NCBI RefSeq assembly: GCF_022788715.1 | Contig: NZ_CP085167.1 | Span: 486,001-550,000, forward strand | Direction of reading: 5' to 3' | Source of the DNA: Sulfitobacter sp. DSM 110093 | GTDB lineage: Bacteria; Pseudomonadota; Alphaproteobacteria; Rhodobacterales; Rhodobacteraceae | Length of the DNA: 64,000 nt | In this document: one piece after another, positions 35,376 through 45,107 of the stretch | How positions within the stretch are numbered: position 1 is the stretch's first letter | How the letters are laid out: each line of letters opens with the position of its first letter | Made by a program: the position numbers and the translations under genes | Notes under the pieces: model-generated | The model's input: only the letters and a program-made list of their open reading frames with translations | The model's database searches: none | What the model was told of the DNA's origin: nothing

Positions 35376-38141
35376 ATGGCCGAGAGGATCACATTCACGC
35401 TTGATGGTCAGACCGTCGAGGCCGAGACTGGCATGACCATCTGGGAAGTGGCCAATAGCCGGGGGCTGAAGATCCCGCATCTGTGCCACAAACCCGCGCC
35501 CGGCTATCGCCCTGATGGCAACTGCCGCGCCTGTATGGTTGAGATTGAAGGAGAGCGCGTGCTGGCGGCTTCGTGCATCCGCGAACCTGCCGAGGGGATG
35601 GTCGTCACGACCAACAACGCGCGGGCCGAGAATGCGCGCAAGATGGTGATGGAGCTGTTGCTGGCCGACCAGCCCGCGCAGGACGTGGCCCATGACAAGT
35701 CGAGCCATATGCGCGACATGGCGGCGCTGAGCGGGGTGGAAAGCAGCCGTTTTCCCAAGCTTGAGCGGGACCGAATTCCGCTGTTGGACGACAGCCATGT
35801 CGCGATGCGCGTGAACCTTGATGCCTGTATCCAGTGCAACCTCTGCGTTCGTGCTTGCCGCGAGGTGCAGGTCAACGACGTGATCGGCATGGCCGGGCGC
35901 GGGCATGATGCCTATCCGGTTTTCGACATCGACGATCCCATGGGCGCGTCGACCTGTGTGGCCTGCGGGGAATGTGTGCAGGCTTGCCCAACGGGCGCGC
36001 TGATGCCCGCCACGGTGGTAGATGAAGCGCAGGTAGGTGACTCAGCAGATTACGACGATGAGGTCGCCAGCGTCTGTCCCTTCTGCGGCGTCGGCTGTCA
36101 GATTTCGCTCAAGGTGAAGGACAATAAGGTCAAATACGTCGAAGGCATCAATGGCCCGGCCAACGAAGGGCGGCTCTGCGTTAAGGGGCGCTTTGGCTTT
36201 GACTACATCCACCACGATCATCGTCTGACCAAGCCGCTGATCCGCCGCGACGATGCGCCCGCCAAGGGGCTGAATGTCGATCCCGGCAACTGGAGCGAGG
36301 TTTTCCGCGAGGCCACATGGGACGAGGCGCTGGATTTTGCGGCCAAGGGGCTCAAGGGCCGTGGCCGGGAAGTGGCGGGTTTCGGCAGCGCCAAATGCAC
36401 CAATGAAGAAGCCTATCTGTTTCAAAAGATGATCCGTCAGGGCTTTGGCCATAACAACGTCGATCACTGCACGAGGCTCTGCCATGCCTCATCCGTGGCG
36501 GCGCTGATGGAGAATGTGGGTTCGGGTGCCGTGACGGCGACCTTCAACGAGATCGAGAACGCCGATGTGGCCATCGTGATCGGGGCCAACCCGGTTGAGA
36601 ACCACCCCGTAGCCGCGACCTATTTCAAGCAGTTCACCAAGCGCGGCGGCAAGCTGATCGTGATGGACCCGCGCGGGCAGGGGCTGCGGCGTTTCGCCAG
36701 CCATATGCTGCAATTCCGCCCCGGCACCGATGTGTCGATGCTCAACGCGATCATGCATGTGATCGTCGAAGAAGGGCTCTATGACGCACAATATATCGCG
36801 GCCTATACCGAGAATTGGGAGGCCGAGAAGGCGCACCTGAAAGACTTCAGCCCCGAGAAGATGGCCCCCATCTGCGGGATCGAGGCCGAGGTGCTGCGCG
36901 ATGTGGCGCGGACCTTTGCCCGTGCCAAGGCGGGCATGATCTTTTGGGGCATGGGGGTCAGCCAGCACATCCACGGCACCGACAATTCGCGCTGTTTGAT
37001 CAGCCTCGCGCTGATGACTGGTCAGATTGGCCGTCCCGGCGCTGGGCTGCACCCGCTGAGGGGGCAGAACAACGTGCAGGGCGCATCTGATGCCGGGCTG
37101 ATCCCGATGTTCCTGCCCGACTATCAGCCCGTGGGCGACGATGGCGTGCGCAGCGCCTTTACCGAGGTCTGGGGCTCGGGTGATTTCAGCGCCGAAAAGG
37201 GGCTGACCGTGACCGAGATCATGGACGCGGTGCATGAGGGCGACATCAAAGCGATGTATGTGCTGGGGGAAAACCCGGCGATGTCGGACCCGGATGTTGA
37301 CCACGCCCGCGCGGCCCTTGCCAAGCTTGATCATCTGGTGGTGCAGGACATTTTCCTGACCGAAACGGCGAATTACGCCGATGTGATCCTCCCCGCCAGT
37401 GCCTTTGCCGAAAAGGCGGGCACTGTGACCAACACCAACCGACAGGTCCAAATGGGCCGCCCCGCGGTGTCGCCCCCCGGTGAGGCGCGCGCGGATTGGT
37501 GGATTGAGGTGGAGCTTGCCAAGCGGCTGGGCCTTGGCTGGTCCTACGAAAGCCCGGCGGATGTCTTTGCCGAGATGAAGCTGAACATGAAGTCCTTTGA
37601 CAACATCACATGGGACCGTTTGGCGCGTGAGAATGCAGTGACCTACCCCTCGCTCAGCGAAAGCGATCCCGGGCAGGCGATTGTCTTTAGCGAGGGTTTC
37701 CCGCGTCCCGAAGGCCGTGCCAAATTCACCCCCGCCGCGATCGTAGCGCCGGATGACGCGCCAGATGACGCCTACCCGATGATCCTAACCACGGGGCGGC
37801 AGTTGGAGCATTGGCATACCGGGTCGATGACGCGGCGGTCCAAAGTGCTCGACGGGCTGGAGCCGGAGGCGAATTGCTCGCTACACCCGTCGACCCTGCG
37901 TCGCCTTGGCGTGGCACCGGGGGAGCATGTGCGGCTTTCGACCAAGCGCGGCAGTATCGAGATCATGGCCCGCGAGGATCGCGCGGTGGCACCCGATATG
38001 GTCTTTCTGCCCTTCGCCTATGTTGAAGCGGCGGCGAATATCCTGACAAATCCAGCGGTTGACCCCTACGGCAAGATCCCGGAGTTTAAGTTCTCTGCCG
38101 TTAGGGTGGAGGCGGCGAAAGATCCCGTCGCCGCCGAGTAA
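35376..38141 (+). CDS. Formate dehydrogenase alpha subunit (FdsA/FdhF-like, Mo-bisPGD)
   Basis: The 921-residue protein has an N-terminal [2Fe-2S] ferredoxin-like domain (CHKPAPGYRPDGNCRACM, AASC), two [4Fe-4S] clusters (CIQCNLCVRAC, CVACGECVQACP), a further cluster motif CPFCGVGC, then the molybdopterin domains. The cofactor-coordinating Cys is probably in HCTRLCHASSVAAL, followed by GANPVENHPVAA and, near the C-terminus, the dinucleotide-binding part (TTGRQLEHWHTGSMTRRS). It matches FdsA of NAD-dependent formate dehydrogenases, yet fdsG, fdsB, fdsC and fdsD are not adjacent. ATG 35376 follows GGGAGG; a GTG at 35361 is less likely. Confidence 0.92.
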   Translation: MAERITFTLDGQTVEAETGMTIWEVANSRGLKIPHLCHKPAPGYRPDGNCRACMVEIEGERVLAASCIREPAEGMVVTTNNARAENARKMVMELLLADQPAQDVAHDKSSHMRDMAALSGVESSRFPKLERDRIPLLDDSHVAMRVNLDACIQCNLCVRACREVQVNDVIGMAGRGHDAYPVFDIDDPMGASTCVACGECVQACPTGALMPATVVDEAQVGDSADYDDEVASVCPFCGVGCQISLKVKDNKVKYVEGINGPANEGRLCVKGRFGFDYIHHDHRLTKPLIRRDDAPAKGLNVDPGNWSEVFREATWDEALDFAAKGLKGRGREVAGFGSAKCTNEEAYLFQKMIRQGFGHNNVDHCTRLCHASSVAALMENVGSGAVTATFNEIENADVAIVIGANPVENHPVAATYFKQFTKRGGKLIVMDPRGQGLRRFASHMLQFRPGTDVSMLNAIMHVIVEEGLYDAQYIAAYTENWEAEKAHLKDFSPEKMAPICGIEAEVLRDVARTFARAKAGMIFWGMGVSQHIHGTDNSRCLISLALMTGQIGRPGAGLHPLRGQNNVQGASDAGLIPMFLPDYQPVGDDGVRSAFTEVWGSGDFSAEKGLTVTEIMDAVHEGDIKAMYVLGENPAMSDPDVDHARAALAKLDHLVVQDIFLTETANYADVILPASAFAEKAGTVTNTNRQVQMGRPAVSPPGEARADWWIEVELAKRLGLGWSYESPADVFAEMKLNMKSFDNITWDRLARENAVTYPSLSESDPGQAIVFSEGFPRPEGRAKFTPAAIVAPDDAPDDAYPMILTTGRQLEHWHTGSMTRRSKVLDGLEPEANCSLHPSTLRRLGVAPGEHVRLSTKRGSIEIMAREDRAVAPDMVFLPFAYVEAAANILTNPAVDPYGKIPEFKFSAVRVEAAKDPVAAE

Positions 38142-38156
38142 GGAAAGTTTTGAAGA

Positions 38157-39350
38157 ATGAAGATTGATGCCGCCCGATTTTTGAAAGACCTGCACGATCT
38201 GCGCGCCATCGGTGCTGCGGGTGTGGGCAAGGGCGTGGTGCGCCCGGCCTATTCCGCCGCCGATGTCGAGGCGCGAGAATGGCTTGCCGAGCGGATGCGC
38301 GATGCGGGGCTGACCGTTGAGGTCGACGCCATGGGCAACCTCTTTGGCCTGGCCGAAGGGCCGTCGATCCTGCTGGGGTCGCATTCCGACAGCCAGCCCG
38401 AAGGCGGCTGGCTCGATGGTGCCTTGGGCGTGATCGCCGCACTCGAAGTTGCCCGCGCGGCGCGAGAAGCAGATGGCCCTGCGGTCTCGGTCGTGTCCTT
38501 TCAGGATGAAGAGGGGCGCTTTGGCGTGACCACCGGTTCGACCGTGTGGTCCGGCGCGTTGGATCAGGTGGATGCTGACGGCTTCACCGATCATGCTGGG
38601 GTCAGTTTGGCGGAGGCGCGCAAGGCGATGACGGGCATGGTGACCGGCCCGGTCGATCCCGCGCAGTTCACCGGCTATATCGAGCTACACATCGAACAGG
38701 GGCCGACGCTGGATGACAGTGGCGAGCAGATTGGTGTCGTCACCGATATCGTCGGTATTCGCGATATGAAGGTGACCTTTGAAGGCCAGCAGAACCACGC
38801 GGGCACCACACCGATGGCGGTGCGCAAGGATGCCTTTCAAGCGGTATCCGCCTTCAACAGCCTGCTTAATGACCGGCTGCGCAATGTGGTGACGCCCAGC
38901 ACCGTCTGGACGATTGGCCATGTTAGCCTGCACCCCAATGCCTCGTCCATCGTGCCGGGCAAGGCGGTGTTTTCCATGCAGTGGCGGGACGGCGACAGCG
39001 ACCGTCTGGCCCGGATGGAGGCGATCATCCGCGAGACTGCCGAAGAGGTGGCGCAGACACGCGGGATGGAGCTGTCTTTTGGTCCGATGTTGGGGCTGGA
39101 GCCGGTGGCGATGGATGCCCGGCTGCGCGACGCGCTGGCCGGAGCGGCGGAGACGGTGGCGCCGGGCAAATGGCGCAAGATGCCCTCGGGTGCTTTGCAT
39201 GACGCGACCAATGTGGCCCGGCTGATGCCCGTGGCGATGTTGTTCGCACCATCGATCAACGGGATCAGCCATGCTTTCGAAGAGGACACAGCCGAAGACG
39301 ATCTGGTCGCGGCGGTCGAGGTGCTGGGCCGGGCAGTCGCGGCGCTTTGA
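38157..39350 (+). CDS. M20 family amidase (allantoate/N-carbamoyl-amino-acid hydrolase type)
   Basis: The 397-residue metal-dependent hydrolase has the family motifs in order: [19 protein letters not shown] (first metal ligands), FQDEEGRFG (catalytic and bridging acids), [13 protein letters not shown], a lid-domain [17 protein letters not shown] and [11 protein letters not shown], with SHAFEED at the C-terminus. Relatives cleave allantoate, ureidoglycine or N-carbamoyl-L-amino acids. It starts 15 bp after the formate dehydrogenase-like gene and so is likely co-expressed. Its stop lies 5 bp from the convergent response regulator gene. Confidence 0.9.
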   Translation: MKIDAARFLKDLHDLRAIGAAGVGKGVVRPAYSAADVEAREWLAERMRDAGLTVEVDAMGNLFGLAEGPSILLGSHSDSQPEGGWLDGALGVIAALEVARAAREADGPAVSVVSFQDEEGRFGVTTGSTVWSGALDQVDADGFTDHAGVSLAEARKAMTGMVTGPVDPAQFTGYIELHIEQGPTLDDSGEQIGVVTDIVGIRDMKVTFEGQQNHAGTTPMAVRKDAFQAVSAFNSLLNDRLRNVVTPSTVWTIGHVSLHPNASSIVPGKAVFSMQWRDGDSDRLARMEAIIRETAEEVAQTRGMELSFGPMLGLEPVAMDARLRDALAGAAETVAPGKWRKMPSGALHDATNVARLMPVAMLFAPSINGISHAFEEDTAEDDLVAAVEVLGRAVAAL

Positions 39351-39355
39351 GCCCG

Positions 39356-40072
39356 TCAGTCCCAGTTCACATCGCCGAGGAAGATATAGCCCGCGCCATA
39401 GATCGTCTTGATCAACTGCGGGTTCTTCGGGTCTTCGCCAAGCTTCGTGCGCAACCGCGAGATGCGCACATCCATCGCCCGGTCAAAGCTTTCCGAGGCG
39501 ACGCCGCCAAGGCTTTCTTGCATCTGCGCGCGGCTGATCAGGCGTTTCGGTGCGTCTAGGAAAAGGCGCAGCACCTCGCCTTCGGCGTGAGAAAATGTCA
39601 CCTCGGTGCCTGTCGCATCCTGCAAGACATAGCGGTCGAAATGCGCGGTCCAGCCGTTGAAACGCGCGGTGGTGCCGGCCTGCGGCGTCGGTTTGGCGCT
39701 GCGCAGGCGGGCGCGAATGCGGGCGACCACTTCGGCAGGATCGAAGGGTTTGATGATGTAGTCATCGGCCCCCAGTTCCAACCCGGTCACCCGGTCTTGC
39801 ACCTGTGCGCGGCCTGAGATGATGATCACGATCGCGCCTTGCTCCAGCGCCAACCGGTGCACCAGCGTCAGACCGTCGGTGTCGGGCAGGCTGAGATCGA
39901 CAAGGCAGACATCGGGGGTTTGGGTGGCCAAGGCGGCTTCGAAAGCCCGCGCGCGGCCAAAGCTGAGCGTGTCGAAGCCCGCTTCCTCTAGGGTGTCCGA
40001 CAGCATTTGACGGATCTCGGGTTCGTCATCCAAAATGGTGACCAGCGGGCGCGGGGCGGTATCACGGCTCAT
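39356..40072 (-). CDS. OmpR/PhoB-type response regulator
   Basis: The 238-residue protein has a receiver domain (TILDDEPE acidic pocket, phosphoacceptor Asp59 in VCLVDLSLPDTDG, Lys in IIKPFDP) and a C-terminal winged-helix DNA-binding domain (about residues 140-235, with FSHAEGEVLRLFLD, SESFDRAMDVRISRLRTKLG and IKTIYGAGYIFLG). Its ATG overlaps the stop of the upstream histidine kinase by 4 bp, so the two form a cognate pair. The target genes are unknown; the divergent CoA-ligase/ABC operon on the other side of the kinase is a candidate. Confidence 0.95.
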   Translation of the reverse strand: MSRDTAPRPLVTILDDEPEIRQMLSDTLEEAGFDTLSFGRARAFEAALATQTPDVCLVDLSLPDTDGLTLVHRLALEQGAIVIIISGRAQVQDRVTGLELGADDYIIKPFDPAEVVARIRARLRSAKPTPQAGTTARFNGWTAHFDRYVLQDATGTEVTFSHAEGEVLRLFLDAPKRLISRAQMQESLGGVASESFDRAMDVRISRLRTKLGEDPKNPQLIKTIYGAGYIFLGDVNWD

Positions 40073-41979
40073 GGGGCGGTGGCTTTCAATGGGGCGATCA
40101 GCGACAGAAGCGCGTCGGCGTCGAAGGGTTTGCGCAGCACCGGCGCGAGGGTTTGCGCCTCGACAAACAGCGGGTGATCGGCGGGCAGAGAGGTCATCAG
40201 CAACAGTGGCAGGCTGCTGCCGACGCGCCGGGCAAGGTCGATGCCAGTGCCTTCGCCAGTGAGTTGTATGTCCGAGAGGACAAGAGTGATGTCGGGCAGA
40301 TCAGCGATCAGGGCCGTGGCCTCATCGGCGCTGGTGGCCTCGATCACCGAATGGCCCTGATCCATCAGCATGTCGCGCACCACGGCGCGAATGTCGGTGG
40401 TGTCTTCGACCAGCAGCACCAGACCCGTCGTGGCAGGCACAGCGGCGCGGTAGGGCAGGCGCAGGCTGATCTGTGCGCCGCCCTCGGGCGCATTGCTCAG
40501 TCGCAAATCGCCGCCTGCGGATTTGGTCATGTCGTACACCATCGACAGGCCCAGCCCCGACCCCTCGCTGCCCTTGGTGGTGAAAAACGGCTCGATCCCA
40601 CGCTCCAGCGCTGAGGGCGAAAAGCCCGGCCCGGTGTCGTGGATCACCCATTCGACCCAAGTGTCATGCACCAGCCGCTGAGTCAGGGTGATGGTGCCAC
40701 GCGCACCGCAGGCGTCGCGCGCGTTAAGGATGAGGTTCAAAAGCGCATCCTGCACCCGGCCTTTGTCGAGCAGCACCGACCCCTCCGGCGCGTCATTGCG
40801 CACCACCAGTGCGCATTTCGGCGGCAGAGTGGGGGCGGCGAGGGTGGAAAGCTCGTTCAGGAGGTCGGCGATATCGGTGGCCGCAGGGCGCAGGGCGCGG
40901 GGTTCGGTCACATCTGCGATGGAGCTGAGCAGCGCCCCGCCGCGCCGCGCAGCTGCAAGCGTGCCTTCGACCAATTCGCCCGCTTGCGACGGCATGTCGG
41001 GCAGACGGGCGAGTTTCGACTGCATCCCCAGAATGATCGTCAACAGGTTCGAGAAATCATGCGCTAGGCCAGAGATCATTCGCGAGGCGAGTTCGCGTTT
41101 GAGCGTTTGTTGCAGGGCCACGCGGGTTTGCGTTTCCTCGGTGATGTCCATCGACAGGATATAAACCCCACCGCGCCCATCGGGAGTGAAGGCACCGCGT
41201 ATCCGGCGGGCAGATGCGTCATGAGTGAACTCGATTACCGCCGGGCTTCCTGCGTAGGCTTGGGTCAGGGCTGGTTTGATGCGCTCATAAGAGGACGCGC
41301 CGAGCGCGGCGCTGATATGCAGACCGTAAATGTTGCTGGGTCGCCCCGGCATGACGCTGCTTAGCCGTCGGTTGGAATAGATATAGCGCCCACTGGCATC
41401 CACGTGGGCAATATGGGCGGGCATCATCTCGGTCGTGAGACGTGTGCGGGCCTCACTTTCGGTGACTTGCCGCTTGGCTTCTTCCAAAGCAGTGATCGTC
41501 GCTTCGAGTTTGCGGTTGCTGGCGGCAAGCTGTTCGGCATGGGACAGCACCTGATCGCTCAGCGCATCCGATCGCGCGCGCAGCAGCGCCTCTTGTCGCT
41601 TGGTATTGGTGATGTCGGTATAGACGGTGACCCAGCCGCCCTGTGGCAGGGGGGAGCCTTCGACGCTGATGGTGCGCCCGTTCGAGCGGGTCCGCTCCAT
41701 GTAATGCGGCACAAAGGCCTGCGCCTGTTCGACACGCTCGGCCACGAAGGCATCCACATCCGTGACCTCACCATATTCGCCGGTTCCGGCAAGGTGGCGG
41801 ATCGTATCTTCAAAGGGAGCGCCGGGGGTGACCAATTTATCGGGCAGATCGAACATCGATTGGAACGGCCCATTGCAGACCGCTAGGCGCAGATTGCTGT
41901 CATAGATGGTCAGCGCCTGAGCGATCAGGTTAAGACCGGCATTGGTCAGCGCTTTGGTTTGGTCATCGGTGATCTGCAT
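40069..41979 (-). CDS. PAS hybrid sensor histidine kinase
   Basis: The 636-residue protein has no membrane span, so it is probably cytoplasmic. Order: a first PAS-like domain (about 8-125, LTIYDSNLRLAVCNGPFQSMFDLP), a coiled linker, a second PAS domain (about 175-290, MMPAHIAHVDASGRYIYSN), a dimerisation box with His in SGLAHDFSNLLTIILG, an ATPase domain (NLILNARDA, HDTGPGFSP, GSGLGLSMVYDM) and a C-terminal receiver (LVLLVEDTTDIRAV, VLSDIQL, LRKPFDADAL). I use ATG 41979 because AGGA lies 5 bp upstream; an ATG at 41985 abuts the ribosome site. Confidence 0.93.
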   Translation of the reverse strand: MQITDDQTKALTNAGLNLIAQALTIYDSNLRLAVCNGPFQSMFDLPDKLVTPGAPFEDTIRHLAGTGEYGEVTDVDAFVAERVEQAQAFVPHYMERTRSNGRTISVEGSPLPQGGWVTVYTDITNTKRQEALLRARSDALSDQVLSHAEQLAASNRKLEATITALEEAKRQVTESEARTRLTTEMMPAHIAHVDASGRYIYSNRRLSSVMPGRPSNIYGLHISAALGASSYERIKPALTQAYAGSPAVIEFTHDASARRIRGAFTPDGRGGVYILSMDITEETQTRVALQQTLKRELASRMISGLAHDFSNLLTIILGMQSKLARLPDMPSQAGELVEGTLAAARRGGALLSSIADVTEPRALRPAATDIADLLNELSTLAAPTLPPKCALVVRNDAPEGSVLLDKGRVQDALLNLILNARDACGARGTITLTQRLVHDTWVEWVIHDTGPGFSPSALERGIEPFFTTKGSEGSGLGLSMVYDMTKSAGGDLRLSNAPEGGAQISLRLPYRAAVPATTGLVLLVEDTTDIRAVVRDMLMDQGHSVIEATSADEATALIADLPDITLVLSDIQLTGEGTGIDLARRVGSSLPLLLMTSLPADHPLFVEAQTLAPVLRKPFDADALLSLIAPLKATAP

Positions 41980-42145
41980 TGGCATCCTTTGCTATAGGGC
42001 TAGCACCACATGCGCGAAAGGCAAAGAGCGGTGGAGAGCTTGCAGCATGAAGCCCCCCTCAACAGACCTAAATCGCGCTGTAACAATTCGTTAGGATTTG
42101 GAAAAGATCAGGAAAAAGTTGACCTCCACAAAAAAGAGAACGTCA

Positions 42146-42197
42146 CTTGTGAGATCACAGAATCGCACAAGCGATCGAACCCGCCGGGGAGGGCGGG
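42146..42197 (+). promoter_or_regulatory. Inverted repeats and hairpin just upstream of the CoA-ligase gene
   Basis: TGTGA (42148-42152) and TCACA (42155-42159) face each other across 2 bp, inside a wider CTTGTG/CACAAG pair (42146-42151 and 42166-42171). A CCCGCC/GGCGGG hairpin (42180-42185 with 42192-42197) ends 4 bp before the GGAGGA site of the TTG-started gene. They could be an operator and a translation-modulating stem; both roles are inferred. Confidence 0.4.
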
Positions 42198-42214
42198 CAT
42201 GGGAGGAAGACAAT

Positions 42215-44185
42215 TTGGCTAAGCCGCTGACGCGTGCCGACGGACCTCAGTCCGTGCCGGCGCTGTTGCATCGCAACGCAAGTGAATTCGCAAACGCCCC
42301 CGCTTATCGGGAGAAGGAATACGGGATCTGGCAAAGCTGGACCTGGTCGCAGACCCGCGATGAGGTTGAGGCGCTGGCGCTCGGATTTTTGGAACTGGGA
42401 CTGGATGAGGGCGATTTCGTCGCCGTTATCGGGCGTAACCGACCATATCTATATTGGGCAATGATCGCGGCAGAGATGGCCGGCGCCATCCCCGTCCCGC
42501 TTTACCAAGACGCCAACGCCGAAGAGATGGCCTATGTCATGGGGCACTGCGGCGCGCGTATTGCCGTGGTTGGCGATCAGGAACAGGTCGACAAGATCAT
42601 CGAAGTGCAGGCGCAGCTGCCCGACTTTGAGCGGATGGTCTATCTCGACCCGCGGGGCCTGCGCAAATACGACCACTCCAAGCTAGACCAATACAGCGCC
42701 GTGCAGGAACTGGGCCGCGCCAACCGCGGGAAGCACATCGCCGAGTTGGAGGCGCGGCAGGCCAAGCTGAATTACGACTCGACCGGCGTGATGCTTTACA
42801 CCTCGGGCACCACAGGCAAGCCCAAGGGCGTGGTGCTGAGCAATCGCAACGTGATCGAAACGGCAAAGTCGTCTTCGGAATTCGACAACCTCAAACGCAA
42901 TGACGAGATCCTCGCCTATCTGCCGATGGCATGGGTTGGGGATTTCATCTTCTCCGTGGGCCAAGCGCTCTGGACCGGGTTCTGCACCAACTGCCCCGAA
43001 AGCGCTGACACGATGCATGTCGACCTGCGCGAGATCGGGCCGACCTATTACTTCGCTCCGCCGCGGGTGTTCGAGACGCAGCTGACCAGCGTTATGATCC
43101 GTATGGAGGACGCGAGCCGGTTCAAGAAGTGGCTGTTCGATACCTTCATGGCCCATGCCCGCAAGGTCGGCCCTGCCATTCTGGACGGCAAAAAGGTGTC
43201 GTTCATGGACCGCGCGAAATATGCCTTGGGCGAGTTGATGATCTATGGCCCGCTGAAGAACACGCTGGGGTTCAGCCGCGTGCGCGTGGGCTATACCGCC
43301 GGTGAGGCGATCGGCCCGGAGATTTTCGATTTCTACCGCTCGCTCGGCATCAACCTGAAGCAGCTCTACGGCCAGACCGAGGCGACGGTGTTCATCACCG
43401 CACAGCCCGATGGCGAGGTGCGCAGCGATACCGTGGGCGTGACCTGCCCCGGCGTGGAGTTGAAAATCGCGGACAATGGCGAGGTCTTCTACCGCTCGCC
43501 GGGTGTCTTTGTGGAATACTACAAGAACCCCGAAAGCACCGCCGACACCAAGGATCCGGAAGGTTGGGTCGCTACGGGCGATGCGGGCTTTATTGAGGAG
43601 GGCTCGGGCCACCTGCGGATCATCGACCGCGCCAAGGACGTGGGCCAGATGGCCGATGGGCGGCTCTTTGCGCCGAAATATGTGGAGAATAAGCTCAAGT
43701 TCTTCCCCAACATCCTTGAGACTGTGGTTTTTGGCAATCAGCGCAGCGAATGCACCGCTTTCATCAACATCGACCTCACGGCGGTGGGCAACTGGGCCGA
43801 GCGCAACAACATTGGCTATGCCTCTTACCAAGAACTCGCGCGGCATCCGCAGGTGATGGACACGATCCAGAGCCATGTGGAGGAGGTGAACCGCTCGGTC
43901 GCCGAGGACGAGATGCTCTCGGGCTGTCAGGTGCATCGCTTTGTCGTGCTGCACAAGGAACTCGACGCCGACGACGGTGAACTCACACGCACCCGCAAGG
44001 TGCGCCGCAAGATCATCGAAGAGAAATACGCCGATATCATCACGGCGCTTTACGACGGCTCCGACAAGGTCAGCACCGAGACGGAAGTGACCTATGAGGA
44101 TGGCCGCAAGGGCTCGATCAAGGCGACGCTCGAAATTCGCGATGCCGCCGTGCAGCCGACCAGCCACAAGATGGCGGCGGAATGA
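42215..44185 (+). CDS. AMP-dependent acyl-CoA synthetase (long-chain/aryl type), TTG start
   Basis: The 656-residue protein activates a carboxylic acid to its CoA thioester. Core motifs are present: the P-loop VMLYTSGTTGKPKGVVLSN, YGQTEATVF, ATGDAGFIEEGSGHLRIIDR and the C-terminal lysine region LTRTRKVRRKIIEEKYADI. Its domain build resembles FadD15-type long-chain ligases. I place the start at TTG 42215 because GGAGGA lies 7 bp upstream; an ATG at 42098 adds a basic, unrelated extension. The stop overlaps the following ABC ATPase by 4 bp, which ties it to the importer operon. Substrate is unknown. Confidence 0.87.
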   Translation: MAKPLTRADGPQSVPALLHRNASEFANAPAYREKEYGIWQSWTWSQTRDEVEALALGFLELGLDEGDFVAVIGRNRPYLYWAMIAAEMAGAIPVPLYQDANAEEMAYVMGHCGARIAVVGDQEQVDKIIEVQAQLPDFERMVYLDPRGLRKYDHSKLDQYSAVQELGRANRGKHIAELEARQAKLNYDSTGVMLYTSGTTGKPKGVVLSNRNVIETAKSSSEFDNLKRNDEILAYLPMAWVGDFIFSVGQALWTGFCTNCPESADTMHVDLREIGPTYYFAPPRVFETQLTSVMIRMEDASRFKKWLFDTFMAHARKVGPAILDGKKVSFMDRAKYALGELMIYGPLKNTLGFSRVRVGYTAGEAIGPEIFDFYRSLGINLKQLYGQTEATVFITAQPDGEVRSDTVGVTCPGVELKIADNGEVFYRSPGVFVEYYKNPESTADTKDPEGWVATGDAGFIEEGSGHLRIIDRAKDVGQMADGRLFAPKYVENKLKFFPNILETVVFGNQRSECTAFINIDLTAVGNWAERNNIGYASYQELARHPQVMDTIQSHVEEVNRSVAEDEMLSGCQVHRFVVLHKELDADDGELTRTRKVRRKIIEEKYADIITALYDGSDKVSTETEVTYEDGRKGSIKATLEIRDAAVQPTSHKMAAE

Positions 44186-45054
44186 GCGTGGCGCAGGCGA
44201 GCGGCGGACAGCCCGGAACCATGGAAAGGGACAGCGTGAAAGATCAGGCTGACAGCTATGTCACTGACGACGGCCGCACCATCGGCCCGACGGTGATGGA
44301 GATGAAGAACATCACCCTGCGCTTTGGCGGCGTGGAGGCGATCAAGGACATTTCCTTCGACATCCGCGAGGGCGAGATCCGCGCGATCATCGGGCCGAAC
44401 GGGGCGGGCAAGTCCTCGATGCTCAACGTGATCAGCGGCTTTTATGTCCCGCAGGAGGGCGAGGTCTGGTACAAGGGCGCGCGCCGCCCGGCGATGAAGC
44501 CCTATCAGGTCGCCCAGCAGGGCATCGCCCGGACCTTCCAGAACATCGCGCTTTTCGAAGGCATGTCGGTGCTCGACAACGTGATGACGGGCCGTCTGAC
44601 GCAGATGAAATCGGGGCTGCTGGCGCAGTCCTTGTGGAAGGGCAAGGCCGAGCGCGAAGAGGTCGAGAACCGCGAGATCGCCGAGAAGGTCATCGACTTT
44701 CTGGAGATTCAGGCGATCCGCAAGACGCCCGTCGCGCGTCTGCCCTACGGTTTGAAGAAACGCGTTGAGCTGGCCCGCGCGCTGGCCGCCGAGCCGACGA
44801 TCCTGCTGTTGGACGAACCGATGGCCGGCATGAACGTCGAGGAAAAAGAGGACATGTCCCGCTTCATCCTCGACGTGAACGACGAATTCGGCACTACCAT
44901 CGCGCTGATCGAGCACGACATGGGCGTGGTCATGGACCTTTCCGACCGCGTCGTGGTGATGGATTACGGCCGCAAGATCGGTGATGGCTCGCCCGATGAG
45001 GTGCGCAACAACCAAGAGGTGATCGACGCCTATCTCGGGGTGGCCCATGACTGA
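44182..45054 (+). CDS. Branched-chain-type ABC transporter ATP-binding protein (LivG-like)
   Basis: The 290-residue ATPase has Walker A (GPNGAGKSS), the Q-loop (IARTFQNIALFEG), signature region LPYGLKKRVELARALA (a variant of LSGGQ usual in LivG), Walker B (ILLLDEPMAG) and switch His (LIEHDMG). The first 35 residues precede the ATPase fold and are not shared by ordinary LivG. It overlaps the CoA-ligase stop by 4 bp and precedes the first permease by 53 bp. Confidence 0.93.
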   Translation: MSVAQASGGQPGTMERDSVKDQADSYVTDDGRTIGPTVMEMKNITLRFGGVEAIKDISFDIREGEIRAIIGPNGAGKSSMLNVISGFYVPQEGEVWYKGARRPAMKPYQVAQQGIARTFQNIALFEGMSVLDNVMTGRLTQMKSGLLAQSLWKGKAEREEVENREIAEKVIDFLEIQAIRKTPVARLPYGLKKRVELARALAAEPTILLLDEPMAGMNVEEKEDMSRFILDVNDEFGTTIALIEHDMGVVMDLSDRVVVMDYGRKIGDGSPDEVRNNQEVIDAYLGVAHD

Positions 45055-45107
45055 GCGCCGCACGATCACCCGCAATGACACTGCCGTTCTGACTTTGGGG
45101 AGGGCCA

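Noticed and set aside
42098..42214. ATG at 42098 as start of the acyl-CoA synthetase
   Set aside because: The extra 39 residues are basic and unlike the family, whereas TTG 42215 has GGAGGA at 7 bp.
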